NCBI GenBank assembly: GCA_044348345.1 | Contig: JBIKSZ010000011.1 | Coordinates: 1-30,369 of the forward strand | Direction of reading: 5' to 3' | Length of the DNA stretch: 30,369 nt | Origin: Falsiroseomonas sp044348345 | GTDB taxonomy: Bacteria > Pseudomonadota > Alphaproteobacteria > Acetobacterales > Acetobacteraceae | Shown here: positions 7,465 through 15,846 of the stretch, piece by piece | Numbering within the stretch: the stretch's first letter is position 1 | How the letters are laid out: every line of letters starts with the position of its first letter | Position numbers and translations under genes: made by a program | Notes under the pieces: model-generated | Told to the model about the DNA's origin: nothing | The model's input: the letters and a program-made list of their open reading frames with translations, nothing else | The model's database searches: none

Positions 7465-8493
7465 GTGCCGGCGCATCTGCTGCTGGAGCGGCTGACGAGG
7501 CGTTTCGGATCCAACCCGCCGGCGGTGGACGAACTCTCGCTGGCGCTGCCCAAGGGCGCGTTGTTGGCACTGCTAGGCCCATCCGGCTGCGGCAAGACGA
7601 CGACACTGCGGCTGATCGCGGGGCTTGAGCGTGCCGATGGCGGGCGCGTGCTGGTCGGCGACCGGGACGTGACGCCGCTGCCGCCCGAGGCGCGCAACAT
7701 GGGCGTGGTGTTCCAGTCCTACGCCTTGTTCCCGCACATGACGGCGGCCGGCAATGTCGGTTTCGGGTTGGAAACACGTGGCCTGCCGCGCGCGGAACGC
7801 CAGGCGCGCGTGGCGGAGGCGCTGGCCATGGTGGGTCTGGCGAACCTCGCGGACCGCAAGCCGCGGGCTTTATCGGGCGGGCAGCAGCAGCGCGTGGCGC
7901 TGGCCCGCGCGCTGGCAATCCGGCCGGAGCTCCTGCTTCTGGACGAACCCCTCTCGGCGCTCGACGCCCAGCTTCGCGATGGCGTACGCGAGGAAATCCG
8001 CGCGCTGCAGCAGCGGCTTGGGACCACCACCGTCTTCGTCACCCACGATCAGGCCGAGGCTCTGGCCATGGCCGATCTGGTCGCGGTCATGGATCGCGGG
8101 AAACTCGAGCAGCTGGGCACGCCGGAGGACCTGTTCGAGCGTCCTGCCACGCCCTTTGTCGCCAGCTTTGTCGGCCGCTCCTCCCGACTTACGGCAACAG
8201 TGGAACAGCCCGGCCAACTGCGCATCGGTGCGCATGCGCTTGAGGTGGCCGAGGCGCCGGTCCTGGGCGCCGCACAGGTCTTCATCCGTCCGCATCGCGT
8301 TCTTTTGGGGGCAGAGGGGGCGCTCCCGGCCCGCGTCGTGACGCGCACCTATGAAGGCGCAACAGCGCTTCTGGTGCTGGAGACCGCGCTGGGACCGCTG
8401 CAGGCCGAGGTCGCTGCCTCCCACCCCGTGCGCGCGGGTGATGCGGTCGGTATCACGCTGCCGCCGGATGCACTGCGGGTGTTCCCGGCATGA
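7465..8493 (+). CDS. ABC transporter ATP-binding protein (PotA-type)
   Basis: A 342-residue ATPase that drives the importer from the cytoplasmic face. It has Walker A GPSGCGKT (38-45), Q-loop Q84 in VVFQSYALFPHM, signature LSGGQ (136-140), Walker B LLLLDE (156-161) and switch H194 in FVTHDQ. A C-terminal TOBE-type regulatory domain covers about 240-342. All motifs are intact. The GTG start lies two bases after the binding-protein stop, and its end overlaps the first permease by four bases (ATGA). PotA/FbpC/MalK relatives look alike, but the paired permeases place it in the polyamine-type group. Confidence 0.93.
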   Translation: MPAHLLLERLTRRFGSNPPAVDELSLALPKGALLALLGPSGCGKTTTLRLIAGLERADGGRVLVGDRDVTPLPPEARNMGVVFQSYALFPHMTAAGNVGFGLETRGLPRAERQARVAEALAMVGLANLADRKPRALSGGQQQRVALARALAIRPELLLLDEPLSALDAQLRDGVREEIRALQQRLGTTTVFVTHDQAEALAMADLVAVMDRGKLEQLGTPEDLFERPATPFVASFVGRSSRLTATVEQPGQLRIGAHALEVAEAPVLGAAQVFIRPHRVLLGAEGALPARVVTRTYEGATALLVLETALGPLQAEVAASHPVRAGDAVGITLPPDALRVFPA

Positions 8494-9311
8494 TGGGCTG
8501 GCTTCTGGCCGCGCCCGCACTCTGCGTCCTTGCCTTCGGCTTCGGGCTGCCCGTCACCGTGCTGTTCCGGATGAGCCTCAATCGCACGAATGAGATGGGC
8601 GCCATGGTGCCCGATCTCAGCTTGCAGACCTATGCGAAGCTGCTGAGCGACGAATTCGCGGCGGAGGTCGCGTTCGATACCCTCTGGCTCGCCTCGGGCT
8701 GTGCTGCGGCTGCGGTAGCGCTGGCCTTGCCGGTCGCGCTCTCCATCCGCGCCGCGCCGCCACGCTGGCGTGGGGTACTGGCCCTGGCCGCTGTCGCGCC
8801 ACTGCTGGTATCCGGCACGGCGCGCATCATCGGCTGGATAGCCATCCTGAGCGATGGGGGCTTCGTGAACGCAGTCCTGCTCGCGCTTGGACTGCCCGAG
8901 CAGCGGCTGATCAACAACTGGACCGGCGTACGGATCGGGCTGACGGAAAGCCTGATGCCCTATGCGGTGCTCGTGCTGCTCGCTGGCCTCGGCCGACTCG
9001 ATCCGCGGCTCGATGAGGCCGCGGCGACGCTGGGCGCGGGGCGCAGCCGCACATTCCTGCGCGTCACCTTGCCGCTCGCTGCCCCCGCACTGCTGGCGTC
9101 CTTTGCGCTGTGCATCGTGCTGGGGCTGTCCGCCTTTGTCACGCCGCGGCTGATGGGCGGTGGACGGGTCTTTGTTATTGCGACCGAAATCTACGATCAG
9201 GCGCTGGAAACGGTGGACTGGCCCGCGGCAGCAGCCATGGCGATCATGCTGCTGGCTGTGCTCGGTGGGCTAGCGTTGTTGCGCGCCCTGCTGCCGGCGC
9301 GCGCGCGATGA
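8490..9311 (+). CDS. ABC transporter permease (PotB-type)
   Basis: A 273-residue inner-membrane permease with about six hydrophobic segments (near residues 3-27, 66-86, 94-115, 152-170, 200-225, 245-268). The EAA loop that docks on the ATPase is visible as RLDEAAATLGAGRSRTFL followed by RVTLPLAAP (about 172-200). Start and stop both overlap neighbours by four bases (ATGA), a sign of tight coupling. First of two different permeases, as expected for the PotB/PotC pair. Confidence 0.92.
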   Translation: MMGWLLAAPALCVLAFGFGLPVTVLFRMSLNRTNEMGAMVPDLSLQTYAKLLSDEFAAEVAFDTLWLASGCAAAAVALALPVALSIRAAPPRWRGVLALAAVAPLLVSGTARIIGWIAILSDGGFVNAVLLALGLPEQRLINNWTGVRIGLTESLMPYAVLVLLAGLGRLDPRLDEAAATLGAGRSRTFLRVTLPLAAPALLASFALCIVLGLSAFVTPRLMGGGRVFVIATEIYDQALETVDWPAAAAMAIMLLAVLGGLALLRALLPARAR

Positions 9312-10114
9312 ACCAGGCGGGGCCTCGCCGTGCGGGAGGCGTGCTGCGGTTCGCAGCCTTCTGCGGCTATGCATTACTGCTAGCGCCGGTCACGGTGGTG
9401 GTCGCGGTCAGCTTTTCCTCCGGCCAGTTCTTGGCCTTTCCACCCCCGGGCCTATCGCTGCGCTGGTACCAAGCGCTTTTCACGAATGCGGATATGATGG
9501 CCGCGCTCGGCACCTCGGCGCTGCTGGCGGCCGCGGTCTCCGCGCTGTCGCTGCTGCTCGGCTTGCCCGCGGCCTACGCGATTGCGCGCCTCGACTTTCC
9601 AGGGCGGCGGATCATGGCCGATCTGCTGGCCGCACCCTTGCTGCTGCCGACCCTGGTGCTGGGGCTTGCGCTACTGCTGGCCTTGCAGCCACTGAAGCTG
9701 GTCGCGACATGGCCGGGCCTGATACTGGCGCATTGTACGCTGGCCGTGCCCTTCGCCGTGCGGATCATGACCACGTCCATCTCCTCCGTCCCGGCGGATC
9801 TAGAAGCCGCGGCGCGCACGCTCGGCGCGTCGCCGTTACGGGCTGCGCTGCGTGTGACGCTGCCGCTTGCCGCACCGGGCGTGATGGCGGCAGCCGCCCT
9901 CTGCTTTCTGATTTCCTTCGACGAGACGGTAATCTCCCTGTTCCTCGTCGGCCCGCGCCTGACCACGCTGCCGGTCGAGCTGTTCCGCTATGCCGAGAAC
10001 CGCACCGATCCGATGGTGGCAGCGCTGTCGATGCTGCTGATCTCCATCGCGTTTGCCGTCGTATTGCTGGTTGAGCGCGCAGCAGGCCTGACCCGAACCC
10101 TGTCCAAGGACTGA
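9308..10114 (+). CDS. ABC transporter permease (PotC-type)
   Basis: A 268-residue inner-membrane permease, starting at the ATG (9308) that overlaps the previous stop. A longer open frame upstream is only a shadow of the first permease. Six hydrophobic segments are seen. The EAA loop reads DLEAAARTLGASPLRAAL and then RVTLPLAAPG. The segment FLISFDETVISLFLVGPRLTTLPV is characteristic of PotC-like proteins. It completes the importer. Confidence 0.92.
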   Translation: MNQAGPRRAGGVLRFAAFCGYALLLAPVTVVVAVSFSSGQFLAFPPPGLSLRWYQALFTNADMMAALGTSALLAAAVSALSLLLGLPAAYAIARLDFPGRRIMADLLAAPLLLPTLVLGLALLLALQPLKLVATWPGLILAHCTLAVPFAVRIMTTSISSVPADLEAAARTLGASPLRAALRVTLPLAAPGVMAAAALCFLISFDETVISLFLVGPRLTTLPVELFRYAENRTDPMVAALSMLLISIAFAVVLLVERAAGLTRTLSKD

Positions 10115-10117
10115 GCC

Positions 10118-10786
10118 ATGGCGAAATACGTTGTCGAGCCGATGCCGGCGCAAATCTCTGGCGAGGTCGTCGCGCTGCTGGAGCAGGCCGAGACAGCGAC
10201 GATCGGCCATTGGCGCCATTGGGGCTTCGTGGACCGGGACATCCGCGCGCTGCTGCGCGGCAAGCGCGTTGCGGGAACCGCAGTGACCGTGCAGATACCG
10301 GGCCCTGACAGCACGCTGCTGCATCATGCGTTGGGCCTTTTGCGTCCGGGTGACGTGCTGGTGGTGGATCGCCTGGGCGATGTCCGGCATGCCTGCTGGG
10401 GCGGCGGCGTCACCGTCGCGGCGAAGGCCGCTGGCGCCAAGGCGGGCGTGGTGGATGGGCCCTGCACCGACCTCGAGGAGGTCGAGGTGTCCGATTTCCC
10501 GCTATGGGGGCGTGGCCTCGCACCGATCACGACGCGCATCTACGACCTCGGCGGGCGATTGAACGTGCCGGTGTCCATCGGCGGCACTGTGGTCTGCCCA
10601 GGCGATGCGGTGCTGTGCGATGAATCCGGCGTCCTGGTGCTGCCGCCATTGGAGGCCGAGGCGGAGGCGCGTGCGGCCATCGCCAGGCAGGAGAGGGGGC
10701 TGGCCACACAGGATAAGGTCGCAGCCGGGGCGAAGCTGGGGGAGATCAGCGGCGCATCGGCCAAGGTGCTGGCAAGCTTGTCGTGA
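10118..10786 (+). CDS. RraA-family protein lacking the aldolase arginine
   Basis: This 222-residue cytosolic protein has the RraA / 4-hydroxy-4-methyl-2-oxoglutarate aldolase fold. The conserved glycine-rich stretch is present (CWGGGVTVAAKAAGAKAGVV, 93-112), followed by the active-site strand. In aldolases of this family that strand reads D-G-x-x-R-D. Here it reads D113-G-P-C-T117-D118, so the metal-side Asp is kept but the pyruvate-carboxylate-binding Arg is Thr. The classical oxaloacetate/HMG aldolase reaction is therefore doubtful. The C-terminal SIGGTVVCPGDAVLCDESGV segment is standard for the family. It sits three bases after the permease and overlaps the next gene (GTGA), so it probably acts on the imported compound or a derivative. 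Confidence 0.85.
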   Translation: MAKYVVEPMPAQISGEVVALLEQAETATIGHWRHWGFVDRDIRALLRGKRVAGTAVTVQIPGPDSTLLHHALGLLRPGDVLVVDRLGDVRHACWGGGVTVAAKAAGAKAGVVDGPCTDLEEVEVSDFPLWGRGLAPITTRIYDLGGRLNVPVSIGGTVVCPGDAVLCDESGVLVLPPLEAEAEARAAIARQERGLATQDKVAAGAKLGEISGASAKVLASLS

Positions 10787-12450
10787 CCGCCTTTGCCTGC
10801 GACAAGCAGCCGGCCACTGGGTCGCGGGGCGCCGTCTGCTCAAACCACCCGCTGGCTTCTGCGGCAGGGGCGGAGATGCTGTCGGCCGGCGGCAATGCGG
10901 TGGATGCGGCCATTGCTACGCTGTTCGCGCTGACCGTGGTGGAGCCGATGATGGTCGGCATCCTTGGCGGTGGCCTTGCCCATCTGCGCCTGGCCGATGG
11001 CCGTCATGTGATCGTGGATGGCCAGAGCACGGCACCAGCCGCATCGCATGAGCAGATGTTTCCGCTGCCGGTCGGCGCGGGGCCGGAGGTGCTGGAGTCC
11101 GCGGGCCGCACCAATTCGGTCGGCGCGCTGGCGGTCGCAGTGCCGGGTTCGCTGTGCGCCTGGACACGGACGCTCGAACGCTATGGCAGCTTCTCGCTGG
11201 ACGATGTCGTGCAGCCTGCGATCAGGTTGGCCGCGCGGGGCTTCACAGTATCCCCTTACCTGTCCGGCGCGATCGGTGACTGCGCCGCAGACCTCGCGCC
11301 TGATCCGGAACTCGGCCCGGTCTTCTGCCCGGGCGGTGAGCGCCTGCGCGCCGGCGCGCGCCTAGTCCAGCCCGCCTATGCCGAGACGCTGCGTGCCATC
11401 GCCAAGGAAGGGCCGGGGCTGCTGCATGGTGGTGCGCTGGGCACGCTGATGGCTGACAGCCTGCGGCGCGGCGGTGGCATCATGACGGCGGAGGACATCG
11501 CCGGGGCAGCACCGGTCGAGCGTGAGCCCGTGATCGGCATCTATCGCGGTTACAGCATCGTGGGTCCGCCACCGCCGGCGTCGTCCGGTATCCATATCGC
11601 GCAGATGCTGAACATCCTGGAAGGCTACGATATCCGCGCGTTCGGCTTCGGCAGCCTGGACAACGTGCATCTGCTGGCAGAGGTGCTGAAGATCGCCTTT
11701 GCCGATCGTGCCGTCGCCACCGCTGATCCGGCCTTCGTGGATGTCCCGGTCGCGCGGATCATCGACAAGGATTACGCGGCTACGCGGCGCGCGGCGATCC
11801 GGATGGATCGTGCCCAGGACTGGAAGCCAGGCCTGGCAGCGAGAGAATCCCCCAACACCACGCATGTGACCGTGGCGGATGCCGATGGGAACGTGGTTTC
11901 GACGACCCAGACGATCAACAGCCTTTTCGGCGCGCGTCTCGGTATTCCCGGCACAGGCTTGATCGCCAATAACTACATGCTGAACTTCGAGCCGCGCCCG
12001 GGCACGGCCTTGTCGGTCGCGCCCGGCAAGCGCGTCTACACGTCCATGGCGCCGATGATGGTGCTGCAGGATGGCCGGTTGCGCTGGGCGCTTGGCCAGC
12101 CTGGTGGTCTCAGGATCTTCGGCTCCACGATGCAGGCGATCATCAACCTGATCGACCACGGCATGGACCTCCAGCGTGCGGTTGAGGCGCCGCGCGTCTG
12201 GACGCGAGGCTTTGGCTTGGAACTGGAGCCGGCCTTCGCCGAAGATCTGGCCGCGGCCCTGGCAGGGCGTGGCCACCGGATCGAACGTGTGAAGACCATC
12301 GGCGGCGGGCTGAACGCCATCGCCTTCAACACGGATGGCAGCATGACCAGTGCCGCCTGCTGGCGTGCGGATGGCTCTGTCATCGGGCTTGGCGGTGGCT
12401 TGGCGCGCGCCGGAATCCGCTTTTCTCCCGACGCCCCAGCCAAGATCTGA
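10783..12450 (+). CDS. ggt: Gamma-glutamyltransferase (Ntn hydrolase)
   Basis: A 555-residue gamma-glutamyltranspeptidase/hydrolase that cleaves gamma-glutamyl amides or transfers the glutamyl group. The autoproteolysis site and nucleophile are at T359 in NTTHVTVADADGN, followed by TQTINSLFGARLG and GTGLIANNYMLNF. These match the start of the small subunit in known enzymes. The N-terminal block (AASAGAEMLSAGGNAVDAAIA-like, residues about 25-45) and the GPPPPASSG stretch (261-269) are also typical. It starts at a GTG overlapping the RraA stop. No signal peptide is present, whereas the E. coli enzyme is periplasmic, so this one probably works in the cytoplasm on imported substrate. Confidence 0.9.
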   Translation: MTAFACDKQPATGSRGAVCSNHPLASAAGAEMLSAGGNAVDAAIATLFALTVVEPMMVGILGGGLAHLRLADGRHVIVDGQSTAPAASHEQMFPLPVGAGPEVLESAGRTNSVGALAVAVPGSLCAWTRTLERYGSFSLDDVVQPAIRLAARGFTVSPYLSGAIGDCAADLAPDPELGPVFCPGGERLRAGARLVQPAYAETLRAIAKEGPGLLHGGALGTLMADSLRRGGGIMTAEDIAGAAPVEREPVIGIYRGYSIVGPPPPASSGIHIAQMLNILEGYDIRAFGFGSLDNVHLLAEVLKIAFADRAVATADPAFVDVPVARIIDKDYAATRRAAIRMDRAQDWKPGLAARESPNTTHVTVADADGNVVSTTQTINSLFGARLGIPGTGLIANNYMLNFEPRPGTALSVAPGKRVYTSMAPMMVLQDGRLRWALGQPGGLRIFGSTMQAIINLIDHGMDLQRAVEAPRVWTRGFGLELEPAFAEDLAAALAGRGHRIERVKTIGGGLNAIAFNTDGSMTSAACWRADGSVIGLGGGLARAGIRFSPDAPAKI

Positions 12451-12458
12451 GACCCGCG

Positions 12459-13424
12459 ATGACCCAGAAGATCGTAATGCTGCAGCCCATCGGGGAAGAG
12501 CAGGAGAACATCATAAAGTCGCTGCTGCCGGATGGCTTCGCCGTCAGCGCCATCAAGGGTCGCAGCCAGGACGACATGAAGGCCGGCGTGGCGGATGCCG
12601 ACTATGCCATCTGGTGGGACCTGCCGGTGACCGCGGACGTCGTCGCGGCTGCGCCGCGGCTCAGGCTGTTCCACAAATGGGGTGTTGGCATCGACAATAT
12701 CGATATCGAGGCCTGCCGCGCCCGCGGTATCCGCATCGCGCGCACCACCGGCTCCAACGCAGTGCCGGTGGCGGAAGCGACGATCGGCCTGATGATCGCG
12801 ATCGCGCGCCGCATCGTCCAGGCGCATATGTCGGTCGTAGCCGGTGGCTGGCCGAAGAACGAGGTCTGGCGCAATTCAATCCTAGTATCCGGCAAGACAG
12901 TCGGCATTCTGGGCCTCGGCGCGATCGGCAAGGGTGTGGCGAAGCGCCTCAGCGGGTTCGACTGCACGGTACTCTATCACAACCGTAACCGCCTGCCGGA
13001 GGCGGAGGAGCAGGCACTCGGCGTACAGTACCGCCCATTGGAGACAATGCTGGCGCAATGCGACATCCTGTCCCTGAACTGCCCCCTGACGTCGGAGACG
13101 GCAGGGCTGATCAATGCGCAGAAGCTGTCGCTCATGAAGAAGGGCGCGTTGCTCGTGAATGTCGCGCGCGGAGGCATCGTTGTGGAAGATGATCTCGTAG
13201 CGGCGCTGAAGTCCGGTCACTTAGCGGGGGCTGCAGTCGACGTCTTTGACCAGGAGCCTCCCCCCAAGGACCACCCTCTGCTGCACATGGAGAATGTGCT
13301 CTGCACGCCGCATACGGCATCGACGGCTTATGAAAACTCCCGGCGCAGTGTTGGTCACTGGCTCGCGAACATCGTGCGCCTCCACAAGGGCGAGGATATT
13401 CCAGGTCAGGATGTGGTGTTGTAA
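12459..13424 (+). CDS. D-2-hydroxyacid dehydrogenase (NAD-dependent)
   Basis: A 321-residue cytosolic oxidoreductase of the D-isomer-specific 2-hydroxyacid dehydrogenase family, interconverting a 2-oxoacid and its D-2-hydroxyacid. The Rossmann motif GLGAIG is at 152-157, the catalytic Arg is R237 (VNVARGGIV), the Glu E266 (VDVFDQEPP) and the His H285 (LCTPHTAS). All are intact. It is the last gene of the operon, eight bases after ggt. Phosphoglycerate, glyoxylate/hydroxypyruvate and other 2-oxoacids are all possible substrates; sequence alone does not decide. Confidence 0.9.
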   Translation: MTQKIVMLQPIGEEQENIIKSLLPDGFAVSAIKGRSQDDMKAGVADADYAIWWDLPVTADVVAAAPRLRLFHKWGVGIDNIDIEACRARGIRIARTTGSNAVPVAEATIGLMIAIARRIVQAHMSVVAGGWPKNEVWRNSILVSGKTVGILGLGAIGKGVAKRLSGFDCTVLYHNRNRLPEAEEQALGVQYRPLETMLAQCDILSLNCPLTSETAGLINAQKLSLMKKGALLVNVARGGIVVEDDLVAALKSGHLAGAAVDVFDQEPPPKDHPLLHMENVLCTPHTASTAYENSRRSVGHWLANIVRLHKGEDIPGQDVVL

Positions 13425-13648
13425 TGACCGGTCCGCATCGGGTGGTCCGACCGGAATTCTAGTGGGCCTTCTTCCTCGCCATCCCCAACATTCCCTCGCG
13501 GCCGCCGGCTACATGACCCGCGGACCGCTTCCAGCCGGGGGGGGGCAGTTCCATCTCCGATCTGGCGATGATGAGGGGAACGTCCTGCAGGCTGCTGCGC
13601 GGGCAGCGCCCTTCGCGGATTTCGGCGGGCGGGATGGCCCCGACCGCG
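13425..13648. other. Convergent intergenic region
   Basis: This 224-base gap lies between the ends of the dehydrogenase (plus) and the carbamoylase (minus). A weak stem (CCGGTC...GACCGG, about 13428-13454) lies just after the plus-strand stop, without a T-run. A run of nine G occurs at 13537-13545. A minus-strand open frame continues through most of the gap and ends in ...GMARKKAH, but I do not recognise it. It could be a gene remnant. Confidence 0.4.
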
Positions 13649-14914
13649 CTATCTGGCTCGAGCCTGTACGGCCGCGTACAGCGCGTCGATGCCGCGCATG
13701 AGGTCGGCGATCTCCATCGCCTCGCGCGGGTTGTGACTGCCGTGTCGGTTCCGCACGAAGACCATCGCGGCGGGAATGCCGCGGCGTACGAACTCTGCCG
13801 CGTCGTGCCCGGCCCCAGAGACCATGCTGTGGGGCTTCTCAAGCGCCGCCTCGATCGCCATGCGCCCCGCCTCGTCGAGAAGGATGGGCGCCGCTGTCAC
13901 ATGTCGGCCGAGATCGAAAGTTACACCCCGGGCACGACCGATATCGGCGCAGCGTCGAGCCAGGAAGCTGCGCATTCCGTCGAGCGTCGCCGCATCCGCA
14001 CTGCGGATATCCAGGCTGAAGAGCAATTCGCCGGGGATGCGCGTCGGGGCGCTGACCTCGGGCTCGGTGGCCATCATGCCGGCGGTCACCACCAGATCGA
14101 CCCCCTCCTGCAGGCTGCGGGCCCAAAGACCGTCGAGGTCCATCAGTAATTCCGAGACCGCCATGGCCGGATCGCGACGCAGGTGGCGCGGTACCACGCC
14201 CGAATGCCCCGCTTCTCCGGTACAGCGGGCGCGGGGGAATCGAATGTGGCCGCGCACGGCACTGACCGCCGCCGCAGGCAACTCGCGGTCCACCAGGACC
14301 GGTCCTTGCTCGATATGCAGTTCCCACAACATGGTGGTGCGCCGCAGTTCGGGCAGTGGGATGTCGCCGCCGGCCGCGGCTGGGCTGAAGCCCTCGGCAG
14401 CCAGGTGGTCGGCCAGGCTACGTCCGCTGTCCCGGCGCGGCGTGGCAAGTTCTGCGGCATCGAGTGCACCGAACGCCGCGCGGCTGCCGACATAGGGCGC
14501 GCCGAACCAGGGCGATTCCTCGCCGCGGAACGCCACGGCACGCAGCGGGATACCGCTTTGGGCCGCGCGCAGGGCGCAGATCAGGCCGGCGACAGCACCG
14601 GCAGCACCGTCGTAGTTGCCGCCCTGTGGCACCGAATCCAGATGCGACCCGCTAGCCATCGCCGGCCGGTCGCCCAGACCGGGTGGCGCGAGCCAGAGAT
14701 TGCCCACCGCATCCACATGCCGCCGCAGGCCATGCGCCTCCCCGGCCTCTGCCAGCAATACGTGGCAAGCGGTTTCCTGGGGCGACCAGGCCGGGCGAGT
14801 GACCCCGCCAGCAGGATCGGCCGAGAGGCGGCGGAAGCCCTCCAGCAGCCGCTCGGCCAGCGCGGCTTCGTCCATGGGAGGCGCGGCAAGGCGCCGGGAG
14901 GGCAGGCTGCTCAT
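13649..14914 (-). CDS. M20-family N-carbamoyl-amino-acid amidohydrolase (carbamoylase/allantoate amidohydrolase type)
   Basis: A 421-residue metallo-amidase of the hydantoinase/carbamoylase (HyuC/AllC/PydC-type) M20 family. It removes the carbamoyl group from an N-carbamoyl amino acid, giving the amino acid, CO2 and ammonia. The bimetal ligand set is visible: H91 in GSHLDSVPQGG, D102 in YDG, E132/E133 in GEES, H200 in ELHIEQGP and H394 in GSHNPRE. The lid/dimerisation domain (about 215-330) contains RGHIRFPRARCTGEAGHSG. The ATG (14914) overlaps the pyrD stop as ATGA, so it is the last gene of the pyrK-pyrD unit. Context suggests N-carbamoyl-aspartate as a substrate; the family also includes allantoate and beta-ureidopropionate enzymes. 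Confidence 0.9.
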   Translation of the reverse strand: MSSLPSRRLAAPPMDEAALAERLLEGFRRLSADPAGGVTRPAWSPQETACHVLLAEAGEAHGLRRHVDAVGNLWLAPPGLGDRPAMASGSHLDSVPQGGNYDGAAGAVAGLICALRAAQSGIPLRAVAFRGEESPWFGAPYVGSRAAFGALDAAELATPRRDSGRSLADHLAAEGFSPAAAGGDIPLPELRRTTMLWELHIEQGPVLVDRELPAAAVSAVRGHIRFPRARCTGEAGHSGVVPRHLRRDPAMAVSELLMDLDGLWARSLQEGVDLVVTAGMMATEPEVSAPTRIPGELLFSLDIRSADAATLDGMRSFLARRCADIGRARGVTFDLGRHVTAAPILLDEAGRMAIEAALEKPHSMVSGAGHDAAEFVRRGIPAAMVFVRNRHGSHNPREAMEIADLMRGIDALYAAVQARAR

Positions 14915-15846
14915 TCGGCGGCCATCCCCGACAGTTGGCGGGGCAGCGCGGCACCGACCAGATCGCCGATACGGGCGATGCCCTTGCGGCGGCAGAACTC
15001 CTCCAGCCCCTCCAGCACCTGCGTCATGGCGGTGGGATGGATGAAGCTGGCCGTGCCCACCTGCACTGCGGATGCACCGGCCATCAGGAATTCCACGGCA
15101 TCCGCCGCGTTCATGATGCCGCCGACACCGATGATGGGGATGCGCACGGCCTGAGCGCATTGCCAGACCAGACGGAGCGCGATGGGCTTGAAGGCCGGGC
15201 CAGAGAAGCCGCCCATCCCGGCACCGAGCTTCGGACGGCCGGTCTCGATATCGATCGCCAGGCCCAAGATGGTGTTGGCGACCACCAGCACATCCGCGCC
15301 CGCTGCCTCGCAGGCCCGCGCGACGGCGGCGATATCGCCGCAGTTTGGCGAGAGCTTGACCCAGAGCGGCAAGGACGAGGCCTGGCGCAAGGCTGCCACC
15401 GCCGCTGCTGCTGTCTCCGGAAGCATGGCGAAGGCGCGGCCATCCTCTTCCAGGTTCGGGCAGGAGATATTGGCCTCGATGGCGGCGATGCCCGGCGTCT
15501 GCGCCAGGCGGGCCGCCGCCGTCGCGAAGCCTGCAACGGTCGGCGCCGAGAGGCTCACCACCAGCGGCGCCGCGAAGCGCCGCCATTCCGGCATACTGGT
15601 CTCGATAAAGTAGTCGACGCCCTTGCCCGGGATGCCGATGGAGTTGAGCAGCCCGTTCTCCGTCTCGGCAACGCGGGGCAAGGGATTGCCCTCGCGGAAT
15701 TCCGGGGTGATGGATTTGCACACCAGTGCGCCCAGACGGTCCAGGTCGAAGACCTGCGCCAGTTCCGGACCGAAGGTGCCGGAGGCCGGCATAACCGGAT
15801 TGGCCAGGGTCAGATGGCCCAGCCGGACCGATAGATCGACTACCAT
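14911..15846 (-). CDS. pyrD: Dihydroorotate dehydrogenase, class 1B catalytic subunit
   Basis: This 311-residue FMN TIM-barrel interconverts dihydroorotate and orotate. The class 1 features are clear: CKSITPEFREGNPLPR (43-58), LNSIGIPGKG (67-76), the catalytic cysteine C129 in ANISCPN, K164 in LWVKLSPN, NTILGLAIDI (191-200), and the phosphate loop IIGVGGIMNAADAVEFL (238-254). There is no ferredoxin domain, so it is not a dihydropyrimidine dehydrogenase (PreA). Partnership with PyrK marks it as type 1B, the NAD-linked form. The ATG at 15846 overlaps the pyrK stop by seven bases; a longer frame upstream is a shadow of pyrK. Alphaproteobacteria usually make pyrimidines with the membrane class 2 enzyme, so a 1B enzyme inside a degradative cluster may run in the orotate-reducing direction. 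Confidence 0.92.
   Translation of the reverse strand: MVVDLSVRLGHLTLANPVMPASGTFGPELAQVFDLDRLGALVCKSITPEFREGNPLPRVAETENGLLNSIGIPGKGVDYFIETSMPEWRRFAAPLVVSLSAPTVAGFATAAARLAQTPGIAAIEANISCPNLEEDGRAFAMLPETAAAAVAALRQASSLPLWVKLSPNCGDIAAVARACEAAGADVLVVANTILGLAIDIETGRPKLGAGMGGFSGPAFKPIALRLVWQCAQAVRIPIIGVGGIMNAADAVEFLMAGASAVQVGTASFIHPTAMTQVLEGLEEFCRRKGIARIGDLVGAALPRQLSGMAAE

Noticed and set aside
13537..13545. Run of nine G as a frameshift site
   Set aside because: It lies in the convergent intergenic region outside any supported gene, so it has no evident coding consequence.
14911..15846. Dihydropyrimidine dehydrogenase (PreA/PydA) of uracil catabolism
   Set aside because: The protein has only the FMN barrel (311 aa), lacks the C-terminal 4Fe-4S ferredoxin domain, and is paired with a PyrK-type 2Fe-2S subunit rather than PreT.
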